Assembly (NCBI RefSeq): GCF_028649435.1
Contig: NZ_JAQSIN010000001.1
Reading direction: 5' to 3' (one strand)
From: Curvibacter microcysteis
GTDB taxonomy: Bacteria > Pseudomonadota > Gammaproteobacteria > Burkholderiales > Burkholderiaceae_C
Length of the DNA: 64,000 bases
Of the stretch, positions 26,670 to 34,845 are shown piece after piece; position 1 is the first letter of the stretch, and each line of letters begins with the position of its first letter. A program made the position numbers and the translations under genes. The notes beneath the pieces were generated by a model. The model made no database searches, was not told the DNA's origin, and saw only the letters and a program-made list of their open reading frames with translations.

Positions 26670-26681
26670 GAATATTTATTC
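26670..26681. promoter_or_regulatory. Candidate TetR operator GAATATTTATTC upstream of the TetR gene
   Basis: This is the identical 12-mer to the one before iorA, 15 bp upstream of the TetR ATG. Two exact copies at the two relevant promoters in GC-rich DNA are unlikely to be chance. Confidence 0.6.
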
Positions 26682-26817
26682 ATGCATCAAAGCCCTGCTT
26701 GGCGCAGGTGTATGGACTGGCTGGGGCCTTTACCAGGCCGCGACCGGCGCTTCATCGGCGGCGCATCGGGCGGGGTCAGCATGAGCGCCTTGATTGACCA
26801 CCACCCAAGGAACTGCT

Positions 26818-27198
26818 GTGAAGCACACCGCCCAGGCCGCACCCGCTGGCCTCTCTTCTGTTTCCAACCCATCGCCCGCGCCCCGCTGGGCCCAGCGCAC
26901 GGGCGCTGGCCTGCTGTGGGCGGCTCTGGGCCTGTGCAGCCTGGCTGCCCAGGCGCAAAACGGCCCGCCCTCGGGCCAGCCGCCGGGCCCCCCGCCTGAG
27001 GCCGTGGCTGCCTGCACCGGCAAGACCGTGGGCACCGCCTGCAGCTTCACAGGCCGGCAAAACGACACTCTGAGCGGCCAATGCGCGACGGCGCCCTCGG
27101 GCCCACCGGGCAGCAGCAGCTCGTCTGCATCGTCTTCGTCCTCATCGTCGAGCAGCACTTTGGCCTGCCGACCGAGCAACATGCCCGCGCCTCGGTGA
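26818..27198 (+). CDS. Small secreted cysteine-containing protein with a serine tract
   Basis: This protein of about 126 residues starts at GTG with AAGGAA 5 nt upstream. A signal peptide (LLWAALGLCSLAAQA) is followed by PEAVAACTGKTVGTACSFTG, GQCATAPSG and LACRPS, a four-cysteine pattern seen in small secreted proteins of this lineage. A run of about 14 residues that are almost all serine (encoded by AGC/TCG/TCC codons at 27112-27157) precedes the last cysteine and varies the loop length. The function is unknown. Confidence 0.6.
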   Translation: MKHTAQAAPAGLSSVSNPSPAPRWAQRTGAGLLWAALGLCSLAAQAQNGPPSGQPPGPPPEAVAACTGKTVGTACSFTGRQNDTLSGQCATAPSGPPGSSSSSASSSSSSSSSTLACRPSNMPAPR

Positions 27199-27206
27199 CG
27201 GCCCGA

Positions 27207-27233
27207 GGGGTTGTTTCCTTCGGTGACAACCCC
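27207..27233. terminator. Bidirectional hairpin between convergent genes
   Basis: An 8-bp stem GGGGTTGT / ACAACCCC with an inner CC-TTC-GG helix lies between the secreted protein gene and hpaI. CCCG and CGGG flanks extend it. There is no T-run. Confidence 0.5.
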
Positions 27234-27275
27234 GACGGGTCGTTGCGGAGGCCGCCCCGCCAGCAGGGATGAGGC

Positions 27276-28091
27276 TCAATACGCCCCCTGACTCCCCGCA
27301 CGCTGTGCCGGCACCGGTGTGGCCCGCTCGCCCAGCCATTGGCGGGCCAGGCCACGGGCGGCGTTGGCGAACATCAGCACGTCCACGCCGACGGCCACAA
27401 AGGTGGCCCCGATGTCCAGGTAGCGCTGGGCCAGCGCGGCGTCCGAGGTCAACGTGCCGGCGGCCTTGCCTGAGGCGACGATGGTGCGGATGGCGTTTTC
27501 AATCGCGGCCTGCACGTCGGGGTGGCCGGGTCGGCCCCGGTGGCCCATTGAGGCGGCCAGGTCGGCTGGGCCGATGAAGACCCCGTCCACGCCGTCGACG
27601 GCACAGATCTCGCTCAGGTGTTCCAGCGCGGTCACGCTTTCGGCCTGCACCAGCAGGCAGATGCCGTCGTCGGCGGCGTCCAGGTAGTCGCTTTGCAGGC
27701 TCCACTGCGAAGCGCGACCGACCGCGCTGCCCACGCCCCGGATGCCGCGCGGCGGGTATTGCACGGCCGAGACCATCAGGCGCGCTTGCTCGGGCGTGTC
27801 CACCATCGGGATCAGCAGGTTGCGCACGCCGATGTCCAGCAACTGCTTGATCAGCGCCACCTGGCCTTCCACCGCGCGCACCACGGGCTGGGCGCGGTAG
27901 GGCGCCACAGCCTGCAGCTGCTGCAAGGTGCTTTGCAGGTGGTTGGGCGCGTGCTCGCCGTCGATCAGCAGCCAGTCGAAACCAGCGGTGGCGCTGACCT
28001 CGCTGAGGTAGGGCGAGGCCATGGACAGCCACAGGCCGATCTGGGCCTGTCGGTGTTGCAGGGCGAGCTTGAAGGGGTTGGGGTGGCTCAT
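27276..28091 (-). CDS. hpaI: HpcH/HpaI-family aldolase (4-hydroxy-2-oxoheptanedioate aldolase)
   Basis: This 271-residue class II pyruvate aldolase closely follows E. coli HpaI: QIGLWLSMASPYLSEV, GFDWLLIDGEHAPN (H47), VVRAVEG (R72), YPPRGIRGVGSAVGRASQW, and GVFIGPADLAASMG (metal-binding Asp). HpaI splits 4-hydroxy-2-oxoheptanedioate to pyruvate and succinate semialdehyde and is promiscuous for 2-keto-3-deoxy sugar acids. The next gene is an aldehyde dehydrogenase of the succinate-semialdehyde type, which fits; the sugar-acid dehydratase upstream points to a related hexarate substrate instead. Confidence 0.88.
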   Translation of the reverse strand: MSHPNPFKLALQHRQAQIGLWLSMASPYLSEVSATAGFDWLLIDGEHAPNHLQSTLQQLQAVAPYRAQPVVRAVEGQVALIKQLLDIGVRNLLIPMVDTPEQARLMVSAVQYPPRGIRGVGSAVGRASQWSLQSDYLDAADDGICLLVQAESVTALEHLSEICAVDGVDGVFIGPADLAASMGHRGRPGHPDVQAAIENAIRTIVASGKAAGTLTSDAALAQRYLDIGATFVAVGVDVLMFANAARGLARQWLGERATPVPAQRAGSQGAY

Positions 28092-28149
28092 GCGGGTCTC
28101 CTGATGAGGGGGTCAATGGGGGTGGCAGGCTCCATGCGGCTGGCCCAAC

Positions 28150-29649
28150 TCAGTCGAGCTGGCCCTGGCACAGGTACTTGGTGTGCAGGTAGTCGTCCAG
28201 GCCATAGCGCGAGCCCTCTCGGCCATAGCCCGACGCCTTGACGCCGCCAAAGGGGGCGGCCTCGGAGGCCACGGCCCCTTCGTTGATGCCCACGATGCCG
28301 CTCTCCAGCGCGCTGGCCACCCGCCAGATGCGGCGCACGTTTTGCGAGTAGAAGTAGGCCGCCAGGCCGAACGGCGTGTCGTTGGCCAGGGCGATGACCT
28401 CGTCTTCGGTGTCAAAGGTGAACAGCGGCGCGACCGGGCCAAAGGTCTCTTCTTGCGTCAGCACCATGTCGGGCGTCACGCCGCTGAGCACCGTGGGCGC
28501 GTAGTAATGCGGGCCGTCCAGCCCGGACCCTTGCAGGCGCTGGCCACCAGTTTCCAGGCGCGCGCCCTTGGCCAGGGCGTCTTGCACATGGCGCTCGATC
28601 TTCTCCACCGCGCGGGCATTGATCATCGGGCCGATCAGGCTGGCGGGCTGCTGGGCCGGGCCCACGGGCAGGGCGGCAACGCGGGCGGCCAGCTTCTGGC
28701 TGAAGGCCGCCTGCACGCTGCGCTGCACATAGATGCGGTTGGGGCAGACGCAGGTCTGGCCCCCGTTGCGGAACTTGGCGGCCATCACGCCGTCCACCGC
28801 CGCGTCCAGGTCGGCATCTTCAAACACGATGAAGGGCGCGTTGCCACCCAGCTCGAGCGACAGCTTCTTCAAGGTGTCGGCCGAGGCGCGTGCCAGGTGC
28901 TGGCCCACCGGGGTGGAGCCGGTGAAGGTGATCTTGCGCACCTCAGGGCTGGCGAGCCAGACATCGACCACGGCCGGGGTCTGCTGGCGCGAGGCCGTGA
29001 CCACGTTCAACACGCCGGGCGGAAAGCCCGCCAACTCGCCCAGTCGGGCCAGGGCCAGGGCAGTCAGCGGGGTGTCTTCGGCGGGCTTGGCCACCACGCA
29101 GCAGCCGGCGGCCAGGGCCGGCGCGATCTTGCGCGCGATCATGGCCAGCGGGAAGTTCCACGGTGTGATGGCGGCCACCACGCCGACGGGCTCTTTGAGC
29201 ACCATCATGCGCCGGCCATTGACGGCGGCGGGCACCATGTCGCCGTAGACGCGGGTGGCTTCTTCGGCAAACCACTCGATGTAGGAGGCGCCATACAGCA
29301 CCTCGCCCCGCGCTTCGGCCAAGGGCTTGCCCTGCTCCAGCGAGATCAGCCGGGCCAGGTCGTCCTGGTGCTGCAGCAGCAGCGCGTGCCAGCGCTTCAG
29401 GGCCTGGGCGCGCTCCTTGGCCGGGCGCACGCGCCACAGCTTGAAGGCGGCACAGGCCGCGTCCAGTGCGGCTTGGGCATCGGCGGCGTCGCCATCGGGC
29501 ACCTGGGCGATCAAGGCTTCGGGCCGGGCCGGGTCCAGTGCCGGGTTGTGCACGGGCAGGGCCTGACCGGCCTGGCCGGCCACCCATTGGCCGTTGATGA
29601 AGTGGTGGGCGCGCAGTAGGCTGGGGTCGGAGAGGGTCAGGGAATGCAT
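28150..29649 (-). CDS. NAD(P)-dependent succinate-semialdehyde dehydrogenase-type enzyme
   Basis: This 499-residue aldehyde dehydrogenase is of the GabD type. The Rossmann and substrate regions are present: WNFPLAMIARKIAPALAAGC, FTGSTPVGQHL, catalytic glutamate in LELGGNAPF, and catalytic cysteine in GGQTCVCPNRIYV. It also has FGPVAPLFTF and the C-terminal GVKASGYGREGS. It probably oxidises the semialdehyde released by the adjacent HpaI-like aldolase: succinate semialdehyde, or 2-oxoglutarate semialdehyde if the route starts from hexarates. It is 58 bp upstream of hpaI on the same strand. Confidence 0.88.
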   Translation of the reverse strand: MHSLTLSDPSLLRAHHFINGQWVAGQAGQALPVHNPALDPARPEALIAQVPDGDAADAQAALDAACAAFKLWRVRPAKERAQALKRWHALLLQHQDDLARLISLEQGKPLAEARGEVLYGASYIEWFAEEATRVYGDMVPAAVNGRRMMVLKEPVGVVAAITPWNFPLAMIARKIAPALAAGCCVVAKPAEDTPLTALALARLGELAGFPPGVLNVVTASRQQTPAVVDVWLASPEVRKITFTGSTPVGQHLARASADTLKKLSLELGGNAPFIVFEDADLDAAVDGVMAAKFRNGGQTCVCPNRIYVQRSVQAAFSQKLAARVAALPVGPAQQPASLIGPMINARAVEKIERHVQDALAKGARLETGGQRLQGSGLDGPHYYAPTVLSGVTPDMVLTQEETFGPVAPLFTFDTEDEVIALANDTPFGLAAYFYSQNVRRIWRVASALESGIVGINEGAVASEAAPFGGVKASGYGREGSRYGLDDYLHTKYLCQGQLD

Positions 29650-29775
29650 GGTGTCAGGGGGTGAAATGGGGGCCGCACCGGGGCGGCAGGCGACATGAAG
29701 CCCGCACCGCGCGCCCGCGCGGCGGTGACAAGACTCTCAGGGGTGGCGGGGGCGGAAGGGCGGGGCGAACCCGCC

Positions 29776-31311
29776 TCAGCTCACGATGCCCAGGTGCCAG
29801 GGCACGAACTCGTGGTCGCCCAGGCCCAGCAACTCGCTCTTGGTTTTGTGGCCCGAGGCGGCGTGCAGGATGTGCTCAAAGATGCGCTGCCCCATTTGCT
29901 GCACATCGCAGTCGCCGTCGAGCACCGCGCCGCAGTTGATGTCCATGTCCTCTTCAAGGCGCTCGAACATCGGCGTGTTGCTGGCCAGCTTGATGGTGGG
30001 CGCGGGTTTGGAGCCGAACATCGAACCCCGCCCGGTGGTGAAGCAGATCAGGTTGGCGCCGCTGGCAATCTGCCCGGTCACGGCCACCGGGTCGTAGCCG
30101 GGCGAATCCATGAACACAAAGCCCGCTTTGTCGATCGGTTCGGCGTAGCGGTAGACCTCGACCAGGGGCGTGGTGCCGCCCTTCATGGCCGAGCCCAGGC
30201 TTTTCTCGAAGATGTTGGCCAGGCCGCCGGCCTGGTTGCCGTGGCCCACCACGCCATTGAACTGCGCGTTGTGGCCGCGCGTGTACTCGGCCCACCAGTC
30301 CAGCCGGTCCAGCAGCTTTTGGCCCACTTCGGGGCTGACCGCGCGGCGCGTCAGCATGTACTCGACGCCGTGGATCTCGGGCGTCTCGGACAGGATGGCC
30401 GTGCCGCCATGGCGCACCAGGATGTCCATGGCCGCGCCCAGCGCCGGGTTGGCGGTGATGCCCGAAAACCCGTCCGAGCCGCCGCACTCCAGGCCGATCT
30501 TGATGTGCTCCGCACTGACGGGCTGGCGCGTGACCTGGTTGACCTGGGGCAGCATGGCCTCGACCGCGGCAATGCCGGCCGCGATGGTGGCGCGCGTGCC
30601 GCCGCTGTCCTGCATGACCAGCGACTGCACCAGGGCGCTGTTTTGCAGCCCTTGCGAGCTGAACAGGTCGGCCACCTGGTTGCGCTCGCAGCCCAGGCCG
30701 ACGATCAGCACGCCGCCCAGGTTGGGGTGGCGCGCGTAGCCCGCGATGGTGCGCCGCAGCAGGTCAAAGTGTTCGCTGGGCGAGGACATGCCGCAGCCGC
30801 TGGTCTGGGCGAAAGCCACCACGCCGTCCACGTTGGGGTAGTCGCGCAAGCGCTCTTCGGTGAAGTGCGCGGCGATGCGGTTGATGGTGGTGGCCGAACA
30901 GTTGACCGAGCTGATCAGCCCGATGAAGTTGCGCGTGGCCACGCGCCCGTCCGGCCGCACGATGCCCATGAAGGTGGCGCGCTGCTCGGGTGGCAGCAGC
31001 TCCACCGGGCGCAGGTCCTGGCAGAAGGCCGGGTCGCGGTATTCGTCCACCAGGGTCAGGTTGTGGCCGTGCACATGCTCGCCCGCTTCGATGTCGCGGC
31101 TGGCCGCGCCAATCACGGTGTCGTACTTGCGCACGCGCTCGCCCGCCGCAATGGCGCGCGCTGCGATCTTGTGCCCGGCGGGCACCTGGGCGCGGGTGCG
31201 CAGGCCGAACTCGGCCAGGGTCTGGCCCAGGGCGATGGGCGCGCGCGCCACCAGCACGTTGTCGTTGGGGTGCAGCCGGATCAGCGGCGAAAGCGTTGGG
31301 CTTGTGGTCAT
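29776..31311 (-). CDS. UxaA/GarD-family sugar-acid dehydratase
   Basis: This 511-residue altronate/galactarate dehydratase family member is iron-dependent and dehydrates hexonates or hexarates to 2-keto-3-deoxy acids. An N-terminal SAF domain (about residues 1-90) is followed by the catalytic domain: DGRVATRNFIGLISSVNCSA, QTSGCGMSS, LECGGSDGFSGITANPALG, and ICFTTGRGSMFGSKPAP. The length lies between E. coli UxaA (495) and GarD (523), and sequence alone does not separate the two. It lies in a same-strand set with an aldolase, an aldehyde dehydrogenase and a Bug receptor. Confidence 0.82.
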   Translation of the reverse strand: MTTSPTLSPLIRLHPNDNVLVARAPIALGQTLAEFGLRTRAQVPAGHKIAARAIAAGERVRKYDTVIGAASRDIEAGEHVHGHNLTLVDEYRDPAFCQDLRPVELLPPEQRATFMGIVRPDGRVATRNFIGLISSVNCSATTINRIAAHFTEERLRDYPNVDGVVAFAQTSGCGMSSPSEHFDLLRRTIAGYARHPNLGGVLIVGLGCERNQVADLFSSQGLQNSALVQSLVMQDSGGTRATIAAGIAAVEAMLPQVNQVTRQPVSAEHIKIGLECGGSDGFSGITANPALGAAMDILVRHGGTAILSETPEIHGVEYMLTRRAVSPEVGQKLLDRLDWWAEYTRGHNAQFNGVVGHGNQAGGLANIFEKSLGSAMKGGTTPLVEVYRYAEPIDKAGFVFMDSPGYDPVAVTGQIASGANLICFTTGRGSMFGSKPAPTIKLASNTPMFERLEEDMDINCGAVLDGDCDVQQMGQRIFEHILHAASGHKTKSELLGLGDHEFVPWHLGIVS

Positions 31312-31352
31312 CGTGGGCTTGGGCGAATGGGACGGGTGGGGCGGGCCAGAGC

Positions 31353-32357
31353 TCAGCCCTTGGCCAGCAGTTCCTTGAGTTTCAGGCGTTCGATGAGCTG
31401 GGTTTCACGGCGGTAGACCTCGCTCACGTAGCGGGCGTAGTCGGGGCCGTCCAGGTACATCAGGGGGGCGTCGATGCGGTCGCAAGCGGTGGCAAATTCA
31501 ACGCTGGCCGCGGCTTGGCGGAAGGCCTCACGCAGGCGCTTTTCAATGGCGGGTTCCAGGCCCTTGGGGGCGCCCACGCCATTGGGTGCGTCCACCACCA
31601 CGTTGTAGCCCAGCTCCTTGAGGGTGGGCGCTTCGGGGAAGTCCTGGGTGCGCTTCTCGCCCCAGGTGGCCAGCAGGCGCAGCTTGCCGGCCTTCACGTA
31701 AGGCGCCCACGAGGTGGAATCTGCCAGCGCATTGAGTTGCCCGCCCAGCAGGTCTTGCAAGGCCGGCGCACCGCCCTTGTAGGGGATGTGGTTGAGCTGC
31801 ACACCGGCGGCCAGTGCAAATTCCTCCATGCCCACATGGGTGGCGCCAGCCACGCCCGCGCTGCCATAGGTCAGCTCGCCGGGCTTGGCCTTGGCGGCGG
31901 CGACCAACTCTTTGAGCGATTTCCAGGGCGCGTCGCTGTGCACCACGATGCCAAAGGTCTGGCCCGAGGTGCGGGCCAGGTAGCTGAGGTCTTTCAGCGG
32001 GTCCAGCGCCACCGTGCCCAGTTGGGAGAAGCGCGTCACCGAGATCGGGATCTGCCCAACTGTGTAGCCGTCCGGCTTGGCGCTGGCCAGGGCCTTGGCG
32101 CCCAGCATGCCAGCGGCACCGGCCTTGTTTTCCACCACCACACTCTGGCCCAGTTGCTTGGCCGCGGCCGAGCACAGGGCGCGCATGGTCACGTCGGCCG
32201 TGCCGCCCGCGGGCCAGGGGCAGATGAAGGTGATGGGGCGGTCCGGGTAGCTGGACTGCGCCTGGCTGGCCAGGGGCAGTCCCAGGGCGAGGGTGCCCAG
32301 GCTTTTGGCGATGAATTGGCGACGGTTGTCGGCATGCGACGGCTTCAGGTGGCTCAT
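31353..32357 (-). CDS. Bug/TctC-family solute-binding protein
   Basis: This 334-residue exported receptor has a signal peptide (SLGTLALGLPLASQA) and the mature motif ITFICPWPAGGTADVTMR. The family core is HIPYKGGAPALQDLLGGQLNALAD and GAPKGLEPAIEKRL. GGAGAC lies 4 nt before the ATG at 32357. It is the first gene of the sugar-acid cluster, so it plausibly captures that substrate. It diverges from a LysR gene; the 141-bp gap holds a near-palindrome with LysR-box spacing. Confidence 0.88.
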   Translation of the reverse strand: MSHLKPSHADNRRQFIAKSLGTLALGLPLASQAQSSYPDRPITFICPWPAGGTADVTMRALCSAAAKQLGQSVVVENKAGAAGMLGAKALASAKPDGYTVGQIPISVTRFSQLGTVALDPLKDLSYLARTSGQTFGIVVHSDAPWKSLKELVAAAKAKPGELTYGSAGVAGATHVGMEEFALAAGVQLNHIPYKGGAPALQDLLGGQLNALADSTSWAPYVKAGKLRLLATWGEKRTQDFPEAPTLKELGYNVVVDAPNGVGAPKGLEPAIEKRLREAFRQAAASVEFATACDRIDAPLMYLDGPDYARYVSEVYRRETQLIERLKLKELLAKG

Positions 32358-32456
32358 GTTTGTCTCCGCTCGGGGCGATTTGTCGTGGGGGGCAGGGCGC
32401 GTGCTCTCTGTCAGCGGCCGATTCTGCGCAGGCTCAACATAGCCGTCTAATGAAGT

Positions 32457-32473
32457 TATAGACTGACTCCATA
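32457..32473. promoter_or_regulatory. Imperfect 17-bp palindrome, candidate LysR box
   Basis: TATAGACTGACTCCATA matches its reverse complement at six of eight pairs and contains a T-N11-A pair. It lies 26 bp upstream of the LysR ATG and about 100 bp upstream of the Bug gene. Confidence 0.45.
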
Positions 32474-32498
32474 GCCTAGATGACATGAAGATGCCGCC

Positions 32499-33527
32499 AT
32501 GACCTTTGCCACACCGTCCATTGACCGTGTCTTGCGCTCCAACCTCAAGCTCAAGCACCTGCAGCTGCTGGTGGCGCTGGACCAGTTTCGTCACCTGGGA
32601 CGGGCGTCGGAGTTCTTGTCGCAGACCCAGCCTGCGGTGTCCAAGACCCTGGCCGAGGTGGAGCGCCTGTTTGGCGTGGCGCTGTTCGTCCGTTCGACCC
32701 GGGGCACCGAGCCCACCGCTTATGGCCAGACCGTGGTGCGGTTTGCGCGTTCGGTGCTGGCCGACTTTGACCGCACGCGCGACGAGATCGCCGCTGTGGC
32801 CAGTGGTGCGGCGGGCCGGGTGCGCGTGGGCGCCATGGTGGTGGCCACGCCGGTGCTGGTGTCGCGCGCCATCGCGCAGCTCAAGCAGCAGTCGCCGCAG
32901 ACCTCGGTGCTGGTGGAAGAGGGCGACCTGACGCGCTTGTTGCCGCCCTTGCGCCAGGGCGAGCTGGATGTGTTTGTGGGCCGGCTCGAGCCCGGCTATG
33001 CCGCGCCCGACCTGGAGACTGAGGCGCTTTACACCGAGCCCATGTGCATCGTGTGCGGCCCGCGTCACCCGCTGGCGCGGCGGCGGCGCGTGGACTGGGC
33101 CGAACTGGCCGCCCAGCCCTGGGTCATGCCGCCGCCCTGGGCGTCGTCCCGCATCAAGCTCAACCAGATGTTCTACAAACACCGGCTCAACCCACCGGTG
33201 GATGTGATCGAGAGCGCTTCTTTTCTGGTCACGCTGACCTGCCTGCGCGAGCACAGCGCGATGGGCTTTTGGGCCCAGTCGGTGGCGCAGCATTACCGCG
33301 ACCAGGGCCTGGTGCGCGTGCTGCCCATCAAGGTGCCCATCGACCTGCCCCCCGTGGGCTTGATCACCGTGCGCGGCCGTTTGCGCACCCCGGCGGCGGA
33401 GCAGTTCATGGCGTGTTTGCGGCAAGTCAACACCGCTTTGCCCGGTCAGGGGTCAAACATCGTAGGCACAGCGCAGGCCGATGTAGACCACGTAGAAATC
33501 AGCGGGCTTCCATTGCAGGGCCGTTGA
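32499..33527 (+). CDS. LysR-family regulator of the divergent sugar-acid cluster
   Basis: This 342-residue LysR regulator has an N-terminal winged helix (FRHLGRASEFLSQTQPAVSK in part) with the RSTRGTEPTAYG segment of the GbpR/galactose-binding-regulator subgroup. The co-inducer domain includes GRVRVGAMVVATPVLVSRAI. Its last about 25 codons run into the 3' end of the convergent FGE-like gene (75-bp overlap), and that tail lacks the usual domain character. It may be a read-through extension caused by loss of an earlier stop. It probably regulates the Bug/dehydratase/aldolase genes. Confidence 0.85.
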   Translation: MTFATPSIDRVLRSNLKLKHLQLLVALDQFRHLGRASEFLSQTQPAVSKTLAEVERLFGVALFVRSTRGTEPTAYGQTVVRFARSVLADFDRTRDEIAAVASGAAGRVRVGAMVVATPVLVSRAIAQLKQQSPQTSVLVEEGDLTRLLPPLRQGELDVFVGRLEPGYAAPDLETEALYTEPMCIVCGPRHPLARRRRVDWAELAAQPWVMPPPWASSRIKLNQMFYKHRLNPPVDVIESASFLVTLTCLREHSAMGFWAQSVAQHYRDQGLVRVLPIKVPIDLPPVGLITVRGRLRTPAAEQFMACLRQVNTALPGQGSNIVGTAQADVDHVEISGLPLQGR

Positions 33528-34151
33528 CTGCATTTGGGCGGGGCCGTACCACCAGGACCCACCCGCCGTCAGCGCGGTGTTGCCGTCCCGGTCGGCGAGC
33601 CACTCCCACGCATTGGCCCCCATGTCGTACAGGCCATTCACCCCGCGGCGCGTGGCGCCGACGGGGGCCAGGTTCGGCCAGGGATCGGCGCCGTTGGTGT
33701 TGGCGCCACTGGGGCTGTCGCCGGTGGGGTAGGGGTAGGTTCGACCGATCACATAACCCGCCTGGCCAAGCTGTTCGGTGTAGGCCGCGCGGGTCCACTC
33801 GGCCCGTGTTGGCAACCGGCCCCCTGCCCATTGGCAGAAGTCCCGGGCCTCGTGCCAACTGACGTGCACTGCCGGGAGGTCCGAACTGGCACCCGGCGCC
33901 CCAAACGGTTGGCGAAAGTGCCAGTCTTTTCTGCGCTGCCACCCACCGTCCCACTCGTGGCCGCCGCCGTTGGCTTCCGCGGCGGTGATGCGCCCAGTGG
34001 CTTGGGTGAACGCCGCGAAGCGCCCGATGCTGACTTCGTGGCGGTCGATGGCAAAGCTGTCGAGGCGCACTTTGTCGCTGGCCAGGGCGGGAAACACCGC
34101 CAGGGTCAAGGCCAGGCTGGCGATCAAAGACCGGTGCGCAGAAGTTGTCAT
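33453..34151 (-). CDS. Exported formylglycine-generating-enzyme-like (SUMF1) protein
   Basis: This 232-residue protein has a signal peptide (LIASLALTLAVFPALA) and a SUMF1/FGE fold: FAIDRHEVSIGRFAAF, PAVHVSWHEARDFCQWAG, GRLPTRAEWTRAAY, GVNGLYDMGANAWEWLAD and a final LRCAYDV. The cysteine pair of true FGE is not obvious, so it is more likely a periplasmic FGE-like protein than a sulfatase-maturing enzyme. AAGGAG is 14 nt from this ATG. A closer ATG encodes only three codons (MTA), so initiation here is unusual. Confidence 0.75.
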   Translation of the reverse strand: MTTSAHRSLIASLALTLAVFPALASDKVRLDSFAIDRHEVSIGRFAAFTQATGRITAAEANGGGHEWDGGWQRRKDWHFRQPFGAPGASSDLPAVHVSWHEARDFCQWAGGRLPTRAEWTRAAYTEQLGQAGYVIGRTYPYPTGDSPSGANTNGADPWPNLAPVGATRRGVNGLYDMGANAWEWLADRDGNTALTAGGSWWYGPAQMQSTALQWKPADFYVVYIGLRCAYDV

Positions 34152-34389
34152 GGTCAAGCTGTCATCTCCTTGAGGGGGCAGGGTCAGCGCTTGGCTGGCC
34201 GGGCCCGAAGCCCTGAACTGGCTCGGCAGGCCTGGGCTGCATTTTGTGGAATCTGACAATCCCCTGTGGGCGCAAGCCTTTATCGATCGCCTGCTTGAAG
34301 GCATTTGTCACGCTTTGGGCGTCCCGCACGGTGCGAGCGGTCACATGAAGCAGTTAAAACAAGGCTTCTTTCAACACCGGGAGTTCCCC

Positions 34390-34776
34390 ATGGGTTTTTT
34401 CAGCAGCATTCTTTCCAAACTGGGCTTCGGTGAACACGCTGTGGCCGCCGCCGAGCAAGCACCCAGCGCCACCACCACGGCGCCTGCACAGGCTTCTGCC
34501 CCCACCGCCATCAGCCCGGTGGATGTGCTGGGTCAGCTGGAAGCCCTGGCGGCCAGCCACCCCGAAAAGCTCAACTGGAAGGTGTCCATCGTGGACCTGA
34601 TGAAGCTGTTGGGTCTGGACAGCAGCCTGACCGCGCGCAAGGCCCTGGCCACCGAGCTGGGCTGCCCCGCCGACCGCATGGGCGACTCCGCCGCCATGAA
34701 CATCTGGCTGCACAAGACGGTGCTGCAAAAGCTGGCTGCCAACGGCGGCAATGTGCCCGCGGATTTGCTGCACTGA
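34390..34776 (+). CDS. DUF3597 family protein
   Basis: This 128-residue protein starts with an amphipathic segment (MGFFSSILSKLGFGEHA), then a Thr/Ala linker, then the DUF3597 domain (LNWKVSIVDLMKLLGLDSSL; MNIWLHKTVLQKLAANGG). The domain is a small LysM-like helical fold of unknown function, widespread in proteobacteria. GGGAG lies 7 nt before the ATG. It stands alone between divergent FGE-like and convergent FAD dehydrogenase genes. Confidence 0.82.
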   Translation: MGFFSSILSKLGFGEHAVAAAEQAPSATTTAPAQASAPTAISPVDVLGQLEALAASHPEKLNWKVSIVDLMKLLGLDSSLTARKALATELGCPADRMGDSAAMNIWLHKTVLQKLAANGGNVPADLLH

Positions 34777-34845
34777 CACCGAGCCCCCCGCGCGGCGGCT
34801 GGACCCCTGCGCTGGGGTGGCCGGCGCGCCAACCGGCGCACCGGT

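Noticed and set aside
33453..34151. True sulfatase-activating FGE
   Set aside because: The cysteine pair is not evident and no sulfatase gene is nearby; kept as FGE-like.
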